DNA from: DASSFG01 sp035547915
GTDB lineage: Bacteria > Planctomycetota > Planctomycetia > Pirellulales > JAICIG01
Reading direction: 5' to 3'
DNA length: 64,000 nt
Assembly: GCA_035547915.1 (NCBI GenBank)
Contig: DASZTS010000135.1
Coordinates: forward strand, 1-64,000
The notes under the pieces are model-generated. The model worked only from the letters and a program-made list of their open reading frames with translations. It ran no database searches and was not told the origin of the DNA. The translations under genes were made by a program, and so were the position numbers. Position 1 is the first letter of the stretch. Every line of letters starts with the position of its first letter. Below, one piece after another: positions 1 to 15,000 of this stretch.

Positions 1-3000
1 GGCAGCGTCAGACCGGGGTTCGACGGATTTACCAGGGTCGGCGCGTCGGTGACGGTGGTGATCGCCAGCCAGACGTCCGACTGCATCGAGAAGAGGGCCT
101 GGCCCGCCGGGTTGTAGACCGGGGCGGGACCAACGCCGGTGTTGCCGTTATCGTTGGTCAAGAACGAGATGTGGACAGGGCCCACGAACTCGTCGGCTGG
201 CGTGAACGTCAGGCCGTCGAGAGCCAGATTGATCGCGGATAGCGTTCCTTCGAAGTCGAGCAGCGACTGGCCGTTTGCCGTACCTCCCAGGAACGTCACG
301 CCGCTGGCTCCGTTGCCCAACGACAGGGTGCCGGCTCCCGACTGCACTGCCACGATTTCCTCGAACTGAATCGAGGCGTTGTTCAGGTTCGTACCCGTCA
401 CATCGGGGTCCGTGACGGTGATGGCACTCAGGTTGCCGCCCGTGCCGAAGGTAACCGGGGTGTCCTCAGGAGTGGTCGAGCTGGCTTCGGCGAATTGCCA
501 GTTGCCGGTAAGGGTGACCTGGTTGCCCGAGGCCGTGGCGATGAGCGAGCCGACCTCGGCGTTGATCGCCGCGACCACCTTGTTGGCCACCACGGAGGCG
601 CTGTCGCCCGGGGTCTGCGCGGTGCCGGCGCTGTAGAGGATCGGAATATACAGCGTAACGAGGCTGTCGCGAACTTCCGTAGCGTTCAACAAGGGATATT
701 CGCCGACGAGGGTCGCATTCGGATCGGCAAGTCCGCTCGGGTCGAGCTGGGCAGTGACCGAACTGATGCCGAGGAGAGTCACCCGGTTGTTGTGCGAGGT
801 GGCAATCGTCGCAGCATTGAACGCCGTATTGATCGCACCGGCCGCGTCGGAGGCCAAGGTGGCGGGTACGTCGGATGCATTGACCAAGATCGGCACGATG
901 GCGTTGTTCGTCGGATTGCCCGAAGCCTTCGTTACGAACTCGAACGTCGTCGTCTGGCCGCCGAACGAAATCGTGATCTGCTGCCCGGCGATGTCGGCAC
1001 CCGTGGCATCGGGTGCGATGTCGAGGCTGGTCGCCGCATTCGTGGAGGTGCTGAGCTGGAAGTCGATCGGCGCGCTGACGTTCGACGTATCGACGAGTTG
1101 GAAGGTAGACGGACCGTTGACAGCCGGCACGTAGGCATTGCTGCTCGTGCTGCTGCTCGAACCGAGCGCGCTGGCAGCAGGGAAGTCCATGCTGCTGCCG
1201 GTCCCCGTCGGCGATGTATCGGACGGCGGATTGTTGACCGCGATCACATTGATCGGCAGGATCGCCGTGGTGATCTGGGCCGGCGGCGGAGTATTGCCGT
1301 TGTCGTCGGCCACGATCGTTATGGTGGCCGGCCCGCTGTAATCGTACGACGCGGGGTCGGACGGATTGTCAAGGTTGTAGACCAGGTACGTCAGGGCGAC
1401 ATCGATACCCGGATCGAGATAATTCCCGCCTGCGTCGGTGTTCAGGTCGCCCAATGGGCCGGTGATGACGAGCGGGCTCCCGGGCGTGCCGTTGCCGGTG
1501 ATCGTCACCCCGGCGATCGAACCAGGCGCGTCGATCGACAGCGTCCCGACCGAAGCGGTCAGGGTCACCGTTTCGACGCCGCCGTCGTTGTCGACGTCGA
1601 AGATGGTGATGTTGTTGGGGAGCGAGTGGAGCACCGTCGGGTCCGTGCCGGTCGGCGTGGCCGGGCTGAAGGCCAGCGTGGTGTGCTCGTAAAGCGACTG
1701 CGCCTCGGTGGGCATGATGACCACCGGCGGATTGTTGGTGATGCTCGCCAGCGTGATCTGGAACGCCGTCGTGCCGCTGGTGTTGTCAGCCTGCAAGTCG
1801 TTTCCGGCCAGGTCGGTGATGGCGCTCGGGCCGCTGTTTACCAACGAGATTTCGAAGATGTTGCCGTCCTGCCACACACCACTCGCCGCGATCAGCCGGA
1901 TGACGTGATTGTTGTTGTCGTAGACGAAGGCATAGTCGATGCCGGGAGTCAGCGTCACACCGTTGCGCGTGATGGTGACACTCGACTGCGTAACGGTAGT
2001 GTTATCGACGCCCGATCCGATGCCGTCGCTCAGGAGGATGTCGAACTCGGAGAGATTCTGGCCTACCTCGTAGACGGAGTTGACGGCCGGATCCTGATCG
2101 AGCAAACCGTTGTCGATGGGGCTGAGCAGGCTGGCGGCCGGCCCCGTAAAGTCGACTCGCTCGACGGCCCCGCGGTCGACAAAGGGGTTGGCGCCTTGGC
2201 CGCTACCAGGATGTGGCTCGGGATCGGCCCCGCGCACCTCACCGTTGATGTCCGTGGAAGGAGCGATAATGGGTGAAGGCGCGATGCCTAATGGGGCGGT
2301 CACGGCGGTGATAGTCGCGGGCTGCTGCAACTCGTAATTCGAACTATCAATGGCCTGCGAGCCCGTCTGCAGATAGAAATTGCCCGCCTGGGCGTTGATG
2401 AACAACGGGGCGTTCGAGGGAAGGGCGATGCCCGCGGTCCCTAGATTGCCGCCGGGAAGGTTCGTGTTGTTGGTGTCGTTCTGGTACAGGTTCGCCGTCA
2501 ACTGGGGCGTGTCCAAGCCGTTGATCTGACCCAGGCTCAGCGACGTGTTGTCGATCGAGATGCCCGTATTGGTGTTGGCTACGATATTGTTCAGCACTTC
2601 GCCGCTGGCGTAGTTGCTCAACGAAATGCCCGTGCCGATTGGCGTGGGGCTGACGGTGCCGTACACGGTGTTGTTCACGATCCGCGCGAATGGCACAGCG
2701 GCCAACGGTCCGGTGGTATTGGGATCACCGCTGAACTGAATACCGACGTTGCCGAAGCCGTTGACAATGTTGTTCTCGACCACGGTGCCGGGCACCAACC
2801 TGGCTGTGTCGGTCACCGGCAAATTGATCACTGAGCCCTGGTGCGGCAGGTTCGAGTTGGAAGAACCGGTCAAACCCTCGCGTGGCGCCGAACTGATCAG
2901 GATGCCGTCGGCGAGCGAATTGTTGATCTGGTTGCTCTCGATGATCAATTGGCCCTGCGTCTGCGTGACGGTGTTGTCACCTTGCATGCCGGCAAACTTG

Positions 3001-6000
3001 ATCACTCGTACGGTCGCATCGTTCACGCTGGCGGTCGGATCCGAGCTATTCGCATCCGGTGCACCATTCACGATTTCGCCGACGGCAACGTTGTTGTCGG
3101 GCGGCACTTCCCCGTTGTCGGTGACGTTGGGTGAAGTGCGACCGAAGAAGTCCGTGCTATTCGGCAGGCTCGGATTACTCAACTGCGGGTCACCCTGCAG
3201 CAGGTTGCTGCCGCGCGCGTTGACCGGGCCGACGCTCAGTTGCACCGAATAGGAACCGGTGCTCCCATTCGTGCGGGCGTCGGCGGGGTTCGAGGGCGTG
3301 ACGGTCGTCGCGTCGTAGTTGTCGTTCCCGGCTCCGCTGATCGCGATGTAGTAGTACCCGGCCCCTGCCGTCGCCGGGGGCGAACCGGCCGAGGTCGGTT
3401 CGGTACCGTCGTCGAAGAATTCGGTGTCGCCCGCCGAGAGCGTTCCGATCAGCGTATTTTCCTGGCCCGGTGCGGTACCTCGATAGACGTTGTATCCCGT
3501 GGCATTGGGAACGGAGAACCATGAGAGGAAGGCCGCGTTGTCGATGCCACTGTAGAAAGTCACCTCGTTGCTTGCCGTTGTCTCGCCAACGGGCGTGTCG
3601 GCCGTGATGACGTAATAGAACGTCGTGTTCAGCGGCAGGTTGCCGAAGCCCTCCTCGGTAGCGATCTGGTCGATGGACGGCGCGGCGCTGGCCGGAGGCG
3701 TGAAGGTGTAATAGAGGTCGGCGTCCGAACCGGGTTGACCTGTCGCCGGCGAGAGATAGTAGTTCTGGTCGGTCGTCGATGTCGCGTTCGGATTGAACTG
3801 CCGCAGGCTCAAGCCCGCGGTGGAAGTCAAAGATTGGCCGCCGTTGAGTGTGGTAATTCCCGCGTCCGAAGATCCTTGCAAACCGGGGCTGTGCAAGGAG
3901 CCGAAGGGAGCCTGCGCGCCGTCCTGGAAGTAGTTCGTCAGGTCGGTCCCATCCGCGCTGAAGATTCTCACCGTGGGATCGAGCGGCGAAAGGATACTCT
4001 TCGTGTTGAGTTGTAGAGTGAGCGCGTCGCCCGCATTGAGGTAGACCTTCATCACGTCGACTTGCGGCGACGTGCCGACGCCCTGGGCGTTGCCGATCAC
4101 ACCGGTTCCGTTGAAGACCCCCAGCACCGGCGGCGTGCTCGCGCCGCCCATGTCTTGGAAGGTGTTCGTGCTGCCGCCCGGGACGAAGGTCAGCAAGCTT
4201 TCTGTACCGGTCGCGGTGCTGCGATAGATATCGTAGCCGATGGCACCTGGTACGGTGCTCCACGTGAGATTGAGCGTCTGTTGGCCCGTACCGCTGAGAA
4301 GGGCATACGATTGTTCGTTGCTAGCTAGGGTCGTACCAACCGCATCGACCGCAGCAATCCGGTAGAAGTAGGTCGTGCCCGCGGCGGCGACGGAGAGCGT
4401 TCCGCCGGTGGTCGCTGTGATCGCTTGCTGGTTGGGGGCCGAGAGTCCGCTAGAGTTGGTCAGCGGCGGCTTCTGGGTCGAAGTGACCTCAGTCGCATCG
4501 TCGTTGAACGTGGTCGTCGTGTTACCGCTGAGAGTGGCAATCAAGGTGTTTTCGCCACCGCTTGCTGTACCGCGGTAGACCCGATAGCCCGTTGCGCCGG
4601 CCACCGGGCTCCATGACAATTGCAAGGTACGGTTGGTGGATGTCGTTGTCGCCGAAGCTTCGGCGCTCGCGGTCGTTTCGCCCGCGCCGTCCATGGCCGT
4701 CACGACGTAGAAGAAGGTCTTGCTGGCGGTCAGGAAGCCCCCCAAGGCCGGAGTGATCGTTGGCTTGTTCGGCGCCGCCAGCGCGCTGCTGTTGGCCGAC
4801 GGAGGCGACGACGAGCCTGTATCGGTAAAGCTGACCGCGTTGGCCGGCAAGTGCGCGACGAGCACGTTTTCCGCGCCGGGCGATGTACCACGATAGAGGT
4901 TGTAACCCGTCGCGCCTTGGGCCGCAGCCCAAGCCACCAACAGCGAACGATTCGCGCCGGTGGCCGTACCAGTAACCTCGTTGCTTCCGATCGACTCGCC
5001 GTCGGCATAGGTCGTGGTGATCTTGTAGTAGTAGGTCGCGCCCGTGGCGAGGCTTCCGCCTGCCACCGGCGTGGCCGACGTCAACGTCGGCGCATTGGTA
5101 TCGGAGTCCAGTCCGGTATTGATCGCCGTGGCAATCGTTGCGTGCGAGGGTGCGGGCACGCTGCTGCTGCCCGGAGTCATTGGTCCACTGATGACCACCG
5201 GCGGCGCACCCACTTGGACCCAGGCGGCTCCAAACAGATTGACCGCGTTGCTGGTATCGTTCGGCGTGGCCGACGGCGCCGTGTTATTGGTATTCGCATC
5301 AGCCGTGGCCGCGTAGACGTGGAACTGCGACGTCTGCGTCGAGTTAGCCGTGGCATTGATCGCGGTCACCATGTCTTGCGCTAGCTGCGCGGTCGTGTCG
5401 GTCGGGCTGAAACTGACCCGGATGTCTGTGGGGTTATTGAGTGTGTTGTTGTCGTCGAACTCGAACGTGCGTTGGTTGGTGCCGTCGCTGATCGTAAACG
5501 TCTGACCATCGATGGCGCCGGCCATGCTGTAGTCGAGAGTTGCCGTAAGGCTGGTAATGCCCGAGATACGGTCGCCCGTAGCGGTGTTCACCTGCGAAGG
5601 CGTGGCGCCGGTCGCGCTGCTGCCGTCGTCATTGAAGGTGTAGCTGCTGGCTCCGGTGTCGTACACGGTGCCAATTAACACATTTTCGCCGCCGCTGATG
5701 GTGCCACGATAGATGTGGTACGACGTGGCGCCGGGGACCGAATTGAAGCTGACATCGAGTGTCAACTGCGTCGCGTTCGTCGTGCCGCTCGCTTCGGTAC
5801 TCGGCAACGTTTCGCCGCTGGCGTCGAGCGCGGTGACAACATAGAAGTAGGTCGTATTGCGAGCGAGCGCTCCGGGCGCATTGGGCGTGGTGTCGAGCGC
5901 GACCGTCGGCTTGGCCGGCGAGGTCAAAGCCGTGGTATTCACGGTCGGATAAGCGGTGAGGGTTCCCGCCGACGTGCCATCATCCTTGAACGTCGTGGTC

Positions 6001-9000
6001 GTGCCGCCAGTTACCGAAGCAAGCAAAGTTTCCGTACCGGTGGACGTGCTGCGGTAGATGTTGTAGCCAGTAGCGCCGGCGACGGCGGCCCAAGAGAGAT
6101 TGAGCGTGCGCAAGGTCGCGGACGTCGTGGCCGAAAATTCTAGGCTGGTGGTCGAAACGCCCACCGCGTTCGTCGCCGCGATTCGGTAGAAATACTGGGT
6201 GAGCGGTACTAGGCTCCCGCCGACGGAGGCCGTTGCGACCGGTTGGCCGGGCGACGGTAGTTTAGCCGTGTTGGTGGCAGGGGGAGTGCGGGTAGCGGTA
6301 GTTTCCGTCCCGTCGTCGCTGAACGTCGTGGTAGCGCCGCCGCTGACCGTGTCGACCAACAGATTCTCGCCACCGCTGCTTGTACCACGATAAATCTTGT
6401 AGCCCGTCGCCCCCGGCACGCTTGCCCACGAAACCACGAGCGTGCGTTGCGACGCGCTGGCAAGCGCCGATGCTTCCAGGCTGGTTAGCGTTTCGCCAGC
6501 AGCGTCTGTGGCGGTCACTTCGTAGTAGTAGTGGTTATTCGGCAGGAGCGTGCCTCCCGCGCTCGGCGTGACCGTCGGCTGGCCGGGAGCGAGCAAGGCG
6601 GTGCTGTTGGCCGTGGGAAGGGTCGAAGCAGTCGGAGCGCCGTGGTCGTCGAAGCTGTCGGCCGTGGGATCGTTGAGCGTCGCCACCAACAGGTTCTCCG
6701 CGCCGGGTGACGTTCCGCGATAGATCTTGTAACCCGTGGCATTGGCGACAGGAGTCCACGTCAGATGCGCCGTCTGATTGGTCCCCGATGCGAAGACCAC
6801 TTGTTCATCGCTGACGTTGGTCTCACCCTGCGAGTTGAGCGCCGTCACCGTGTAATAGAAAGTGCTGCCCAAAAAGCCGCCTGGGGCGGGCGTCGCCAGG
6901 TCGAGCGTGGGGCTACCGAGGCCCGTGGTGTTCTTCAGCGGCGGTGTAAAGATTTGGAGCGGTTGATCGTTGCCGAGGTCGGTGAACGTCGTCACAAAGC
7001 TCGGGACTTGGTCCAGCAACCGGTTCTCCTGGCCGGGGGCCGTACCGCGATAGATGTTGTAGCCGACAACGCGTGGATCGGAGCTCTGCGTCCATGAGAG
7101 ATCGATCGTATAGTTGCCATTGATGGTTAGAATGGGATCGGTGGTCGCTGAAACTTCGTTGCTGGCGAGCGTTTCTCCGTTGGCCGTTACAGAGGTAACG
7201 ACGTAATAGTAAGTAGTCGACGGAGCGAGATTTCCGGCCGCCGCCGTGGCGGTCGGTTTCATGACGGGCGCCGGAATGCCCGAGCCGTTGACCACGGGTG
7301 GGGTTCCGGCAATCGCGGGCTCGTTCCCGTCATCGGTCAACGCATTCGTGGTTACGGATCCGATCAGCACGTCTTCATCGCCTGGTGCTGTGCCACGATA
7401 GACGTTGTAGCCAGCGGCACCCGCGACGGCGGGCCAGGACAGGCTCAGCGCCTGACCGCCCGTGACCGTGCCGGAGCCTTCCAGGCTGGGTGTGGTTTCC
7501 CCGCCGGCGCCATCCAGCGACGTGATGACATAGTAGTAGGTGTTTGCCGCGAGGGTACTGTTCGCATCGTTGACCGGGGTAGCGGTCGGCGGCAACACCG
7601 GCGGCGTCAATCCAGCCGTAGTATTCGTGGCCGGCGGGGTAGCGCTCGGCGGCCCGGAATCGACAAAGCTCGTGCTTGTGTTGCCGGTGAGGGTAGCGAC
7701 GAGTAGATTCTCTTGTCCGGGTTGGGTACCGCGATAGACGTTGTAGCCGGTTGCGCCAACAACCTGCGCCCAGCCGATGTCGAGTGTCGCGTTGACTCCC
7801 GACGCAGTGCCCGATTCCTCATTGCTAGCAGTCGTCTCGCCATAGGCGTCTACCGCCGTGACAACGTAATAGTACGTGTCCGGCATGAGGTTACCGCCCG
7901 CAGCGGGAACGATCGGTTTTTGCACCGGCGTGAAGAGGGCTGTGCTGTTGGTAAGTGGGGGCGTTCCTACGGCCGGACCGCCGTCATCGATATAGGAGGT
8001 ATTGTTGGCGCCCCGCACAATGGCAGCCAGCGAGATTTCGAATCCCGCAACGGTACCTCGATACACTTTATAGCCCGTGGCTCCGGACACCGGCGTCCAG
8101 TTCAACGCGAGTGTCTGAGACGTACCGGCCGGCGTGCCTGAAAGTTCGTTGCTGGCGAGGGTCTCGCCTTGCGCATTGAAGGCCGTCACGACATAGTAAT
8201 ACGTGTTCTTGGTCGACAGTGTCCCGCCCGGTTGCTGCACGACCTGCAACAACCTGGGAGACGCCAACGCCGAGTTGTCCGTGAACGGCGGCGTAGCGGT
8301 GCCGGTATCACTGTAGGTCGTTATGGTTGGGCTTTCGATCGTGGCGATCAGCGTTTCATCGCCGGAAACCGTGCTACGGTAGATCTTGTAGCCCGTCGCG
8401 CCGGAGATGGAACTCCACGCCACATTGATCGTGTGATTGGCAGCCGTTGTTGTCGCCGACACCTCCGTTCCCGGCAGCGACTCACCCTGGCTATTGGTCG
8501 CCGTCAGTTGATAGAAGTAGGTCGTGTTGGGTGTGAGGTTTCCTCCCGGCCGGGGTGTCACTTGCAGCGCCGGAGGCCGCGGAGGATTCAGCCCGCCGCT
8601 TGTGTCGGAAATCGGCGTAGGGACATAACCCGTGTCGATAAAGCTGATCGAGTTCTGATCGGTGATTGCGACGAGATCGTTTTCGCCGCCGGCAATCGTG
8701 CCACGGTATACCTTGTAACCGGTGGCGCCGGCCAACGGTTCCCAGGAGATCTTGAGCGTCTGATCAATCGGCGAAACGGTGGCCGATTTCTCCTGGCTGG
8801 CGATGGTCTCGCCCGTGGCATCGAAGGCCGTGATGACGTAGTAGTAGGTGGTGTTGATCGGCAGATTGCCGCCGGGCAAGGCCACGATCGGATTGAGCGT
8901 GGGTGGGCCGGTCAGGGCCGACACGGTCGAGGTGGGCGTGGCCGTGATGTGAATCGAGCCGTTACCGTAGGCCTTCAACTCGGCCAATTGAGCTTGTGTC

Positions 9001-12000
9001 AGATTGATCGTGGCACTGGTGAAAAACTGCCCGTTGGTGCCCTTGTCTTGTTCGTTGAAGAAAGCCTTGATGCCGGACAGCAATGGGAAAGCTGGGTCGG
9101 TCGTCGGCAGATTCTGGGGCAGATCGGGGAAGTCGACCGTCAAGTACTGGTCGGTGCCGGAGAGTTGGCCGATGCCGCTGATCTCGAGTGTGCCGGGCCC
9201 GGTGGCATTGGGCACGTTGCTGTACGTCAGGCTATACGTGGGTTCCGTTTGGCTGGGTGCGATGGGGCCCGGTGTGGCCGTCTGCGATTCGTTGAAATGT
9301 CCTTCCGGCGCCAACAACGTGTAACCCGACGTCTGACGGTCGGTCACGTTCATCTGGTTGGGGTAGAGAATGATCGAGCTGCGCGTCGGATTGATCTGCT
9401 GTCCGACAGGCGTGCCAGCCTGGATTTGCAACTCGTAGTTGCCGGTCAGATTCTGGGCCGAAGCACCCAGATTGGGATTCTGGGGCGTGGTGAAGAACGA
9501 CGACTGGTCCGCCGGTGCGTTCGTGACCATTTCGCCTCGTCCGGCCAGCCCCACCGTGATGTCGTCGATGAACCAGCCGACGTGATCGTTATTTTGCCCG
9601 CGCGTGGCGCTGGTCGGATTTCCGAACTCGTCGCCCGGCATCCCACTGAACGCCAGGCTGCTATTGGGCGCGTTGTCCAGAGTGGGGTCGAACGGGTTAT
9701 GGTTGACTTCGCCCTTATAGGCGAAGGGGCCGTCCGGAGGGCCGTTGAAGAGGCCCTGGCCGATGCTGCCCGAAGTGCTGAAGTCGAATCGCAACATGAC
9801 GTTGGACTGGCCGGCATAGTTGCTCAGATCGACGCGCGCCTGGCGCCAAGAGCCCGTGCCATCGTAGAGTTGCTGTACCTGCTGGCGCGGATCGTAGAGC
9901 GGTTGGCCGTTGCTCATCGAAGCCGGAGTATTGGCTTCCGCTGTCGCGAAGTCGGGCAACTCGCTGCCCGCGGCGTCCTGTTGGATCTGCTCGTTCTGTC
10001 GTACTCCCAGCGGCAGGTTCTGGTTCTGGTCGAGGCTCGGAATGTATTGAGTACGATCCGGATTGTTGGTTGCAACCTCACTCCAGGTCTTGCCGCCGTC
10101 GGTCGAGACAAACACGCGGGCGCTGGACTTGTAGCCCGTCGTGCTGTTGTTGGTCATCCCCGTGTCGAGGAAATAATTGAAGTACAGGCTGGGCAGATCC
10201 GCCGCCGAGTAACCCGCCAAGCTGAACGAGTTGGTCTCCAGCGATCCGTAACTGCCGCCGGGCGCGTTGTACGAATTGGCAATGTTGGGGTTACTGAGCA
10301 AGTCTTGTTGTAGGGCGTTCGACCACTCGCCGTATTGGGCGACGTTCGGCAACGCCGGACCGATTGAACTCGGAACGGAGTTTGCGCCGTCGACGTAACT
10401 CAGACCGTCGCCGCTATTCGTTCTACCGGTGTTGTCGATGCCGAAGTAGTAGCTGGCGCCGCCTTGCGTTTGCGGCATGGTAACTGTGTTTTCCAAATCA
10501 CCGTCGGACGTTACCCACGATACCGATTGGTCAAGGCCGGTGCCCGCGCCTTCGCCGCTGCCGCCCACGCGGCTGTTATCGGGTGTGTCGTCGACGCCGT
10601 GTCCGGCAGTCGTCGCGTCGGTGAACGTAGGATGCCATAGGTTGAAATCAACCGGCGACATCGCGATGCCCGTAGCACCGACGATGGGCGCGCCCGTATT
10701 GTCGGTCAACAATACGTGGTCGACGTAGCCGCCGGTGGCTTGTGGATTGCCCGCCGCGTCGGTCTGAGCGGCGTTGAACACCGCCACGGGCGAACCAGCC
10801 GGAATGGCAGTTTGACTGAAAATATTGCGCGAATCGCTGGACGGCGCCCCCAACGACTCCGGCGTAATGGCAGTCTCGAAACTTTCGCCATTCGGCCCGG
10901 TGTAGGTAGCAAACAGGATGTTTGCCAAGTCGCCCCCCGTGCCGTCGCCATTCCAGTCGAGGTTTTGCGGTCCGAGCGTCAGGCCCGTGAAATGCCAACC
11001 CCGCTCAGTGAAGATTTCTGAACCTGGGAGCCACGTCAATAATTGCGAAGCGGTTTTTGCGCTACCTAAGCCGGCGGGCGCGTTGCTGACATTGACCGTA
11101 TAAACGCCGCCGGCTGAGCTGACAGCGAACATCTCATTGAGCTGCAGGTCATAGGCCATTCCTGTGATGATGCCGCCCGGACCGGAGCCCACGTTGCCGA
11201 ACATTTGCGCGTTTGCAAAATTGCTCGAAAGGAGGTTCGAGATGTTCAATTGGAAGGGCAACGGATTTGCTGAGCTGCCTAGCACCGGCGTGGCCGTTGC
11301 GTTGGGCTCGGTCACGTTCGACGGCGGCGGATTGGCCGCCGCGTATTGTGTGAACGCCGCGTCGATGGCTTCGGCAACGTCAAAGGCCACCGTCTGACTC
11401 GAATCGGTCTGCTGATAGAAGATCGTCGCGACAGTTCCTGAGAACGTAAATGGCTGCGCGGGCGGGACTACCCCCGCCGGTAACTCGGAGAATACGAACG
11501 TCAACGTGCGGCCGGCTAGATCGGTCAGTGTAAAGGAGATCGATGGATTGGTGGCTCCGAACAAACTGGGGTCTAGCTCGTTCGGCAGCACCTGTCCGTT
11601 CGCCTCTTTGGCCAGCGGACCGCCATAGACCACGGCGGTGAGACCGCCGGTGTTCATCGTACCGTAGAAATTTCCGGGGAGTGGTGGCGGGTCTGTGTCG
11701 CCGGTCGGAGCTCCCGCGGGCGACTCATCCGATTCGAACAGTCCGTTTTGCGTTGTCCCAATAAACAAATGGTATTTGGCCACCGCGTTTTGAACGCGCA
11801 TGTATGCCATCGTCTCGCCGGTGCCGACGCCGACTTTGTACGTAGACGCAATCGCATCGCCGACGGGGTTCGTCACGGCGCCCGTTCCCGCATCAACGGA
11901 AGAGAGAAACCCTGCATCGGCGGTATCGCCTGGCCTCTCATTTGCCCCGTAAAGAAACATTTCGCCGTCCGTGCGGATAGCGATACTCGTCGATCCCTGG

Positions 12001-15000
12001 GGTGTCGAGCCAGGGTTAAAACCGCTAATTTGGGTTTCGCCTGCACCGTTTGCCGGATCGACGGTATACAGCTTGCCGTTGCTTGTGGTGATGTACGTTT
12101 CTAAGTCGTCGAGCGTGTACGGCGTCACGTTTTGCTGCAGGTCGGCCACGGTACTGACGGGCAGAATCGGCCCGTCCTGCGGGCTGATCTGGCTGCCGGC
12201 GCCCAACAGCGCGGTGCCGTCGCCACTGGTGTAGCCGGTGTACCCGATGTGGTCTTCCACGATCCGCTGATAGCCGTCGACCGGCTCGAGCCGAACCAGC
12301 GGGTTTGCACTGCCGGCGTTGAACGTCGCGTCGAGGGCTTGCGGAAGCGTAGCATCCGAGCTGATGGCCACGAAGTACGTGTAGCTATTCGGACCGTCGA
12401 CGGCATTCGTGCCTTGTGTGGGCGGCGGATAAGGCGTGGCCGGATTCGTGGGATTAAGCGGGAAGGTAGCATTCGACGCAGGGAAATTGGCGTTTGTGAA
12501 GCCGGCCGGAAGCTGAACCGAGCCAACATACGGATCTTGGTCGCCAAACGAGCTCTGATTGAGATTGCTGTCGCTAGATGCCTGCGTGGGTACCGGATCC
12601 TGGTCCGCGACATTCGAATTGCGGCCGACGTAAATCAGGTGTCCCCATTGGTCGTAGACCGAAATCGTCGTATTCGGGCCGCCCGTACCGCTGGCATAGC
12701 CGACGTGGAACACCGTCGCGAACGTCTTGTCACCCGAGTTGACGCTTTGAATCGCCTGGGCCAGGTTGTAATTCACCTGGAACTGGTACCAATCGACCTG
12801 GCCGGGCGTGGTCAAATCTCCCGCGGCGCTGATCGTGTCGTTGCTCGTGGTGAGAAGATCGCCCACATTCTGGGCCTGGGAAATACCGTTCGACTGACCG
12901 GATGTGTACTGCGGGTTGTTGACCGTTTCCGGTTGTCCATTGATATCCACCGGCTGCGGCTGGCCTGCGGTGATCGTGCCGCTGTACACGTTGACGTTGG
13001 AACTCGAAGTGCTGCGCGTCGTACCCAGCAGGGGCGAATCGGCTGGCTGACCAAGTACGGTGAGCCCGTTCGTGGCGAAGCTGATGTTCGCGAATCGCAC
13101 GACCGAGCCGGGAGTCTGCCAGGCCTGTTGGAGCCGAACCTGCAATTGGTAGCTGCCGACCGAGATACCGTTGCTCTCCGACGGCACGGCGCCGGAAACG
13201 GTGTTGGGCATGTACGGGTCCGAGGTCGGACCACGGCTGTAGACGCGTAAATAGTAGGTCGTCGGAGTGCCGTTTGTATTGGGAGTACCGGGCAGAATCA
13301 ATCGCATGCCGGCGTCGCGCGGATTGATCGACGACGTCGTAAGCAACTCGGACGCCTGGCCCGTGGTTCCCTGGAACATGCTGCTTTGCACCGGCAGCGC
13401 GAGGTTGCCCGGCACCTCGCCCTGTAGCATCGGACCGGCGGCCAACGGATTGCCGTTCGCCACCGCGTCTTCCTGTTCGAGCACAGAGTTATCACTACGG
13501 GCCAGAACGTTGCCGTTGGCGTCGACCAACTCCAGCACGGAGTCGAGCGACTGGCTCGTGTTGCCCAGGCTCATCCAGACTTGCGTGCCGGGCTGCGCGG
13601 TAAAGCTATACACGTCGACGTCGTGCGGATCGTCGTAACTGATGGAGCCATTCACCTGGAAGCCGAGTCGCAGGTTCTCATCACCGCTCTGTAGGTTGGG
13701 CGCGAGGCCGCCCAGCGACTGTGCCGTGGCAGGAGTGCCGTTGACGTTGATGCCACCCGTAAAGGCCGATTCGTCCTCGGCGGTGACATCGAAATTGTTG
13801 TTGTTGGCGTACTCGCCGACTTCGAGAGTATTCCAGTCGCCGGCCTTGCCGGTGGCCGAACCGCCGACGGTGACCGCAGCCGTGTAGATGTTCATTCCGT
13901 TGCCGGCACCGGTCGGATTGTCTCCCGTGCTGTTGGAATTGTCCGACCAACTGCGATAGAAAGTACCGGCATCGAAGGCCATCGTGTCGTAATCGCCGAA
14001 GCCGAACGCATTGCCGAACGGCGTCACCGCGGCCGCCACGGTACCGTTGCTGGTGCCGGTGCTGATCTGCACGTTGGGCAACCAGGTTGCACCGCCATCG
14101 GTGCTGACACTGCCGAATACCTGCACGGTATTGTCGGCGGGTCCGCTATTGCGCGCATCGTACCAGGTGACGGCCACATTGCCCGTCGTCTGGTCGACCG
14201 CGATGGCCGGTTGCAGCATGCTCTTGCCGTCGCCGACCGGATTGTCGTTGACGCGCACCGGGCTGCTCCACGTGACGCCGTCATTGTCCGAGTAGCGCAC
14301 ATAGATGCTCGTCTCGGTGCTGAAGATGGTCGGTCGATCGACGTAGACCATGTAGACTCGCCCGTTGTGCGCACCGCCGCTCAGATCGTAGGCGATGTTG
14401 CTTTCGGCATCGATCGATCGGCCGGCCGGCTGCTGCGGCTGAGGCGGCACGCCGGAAAAATCGCCGACGTTTGTCGTGGTGGCGACGATCGGGCCGCCAA
14501 AACCGTTCGGGCCGAGTCCGTCCGAATCGACGTTGACCGTGACGGTGTCGGGGCCTTCGCCGGTGCCCACGCCCTGATAGTTGACCATCACCTCGCCATT
14601 GGGACCAACGCCGATGCTGCCGAAATGTCCACCCGCGCCAGGCACCGACTCGGCCGCGCCGAAGGTGCCCACCGTGCCGAGGCCGGTTACCGGGGCGCCA
14701 TCGGCCATGACGGTGCCGTTGCTATCGGTCCAGGTCACCCATACGCTGCCGGCGGCAACGGTGCCGCCCGGTCCCACGGCGATGGAAGGCTGATCGTCGT
14801 CACCCGGCGTGCCAAGTTGTGTGATATCGCCGAAGGTTGCGCCGCCGTTGGTGCTGACAGCCACTTCGATGTCGTCGTTCGGGCCAAAGCAGACGATGAA
14901 TAGGTTGCCGAACTTGTCCCAGGCGGCTTGCACGTCGCCATCACTCGGCACAACGCCTGTCATATTGCTCAACTGCCACGTTTTGCCGCCATCGACGCTG

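Noticed and set aside
495..2276. Long plus-strand open frame rich in Arg, Gly and Asp
   Set aside because: It lies wholly opposite the giant minus-strand gene, has no start signal or family likeness, and its composition is that of an antisense shadow in GC-rich DNA.
3190..4263. 357-codon minus-strand frame within the giant gene
   Set aside because: It is a different frame from the giant gene, with His/Arg-rich nonsense composition and no domain.
3400..8950. CRISPR-like array
   Set aside because: The 330-bp periodicity is due to protein repeats: there are no short identical repeats with unique spacers and no cas genes.
8169..10313. 714-codon plus-strand open frame
   Set aside because: It is antisense to the giant gene, whose FN3-like and PPC-like domains are readable in the other frame; low-complexity Arg/Val content shows a shadow.
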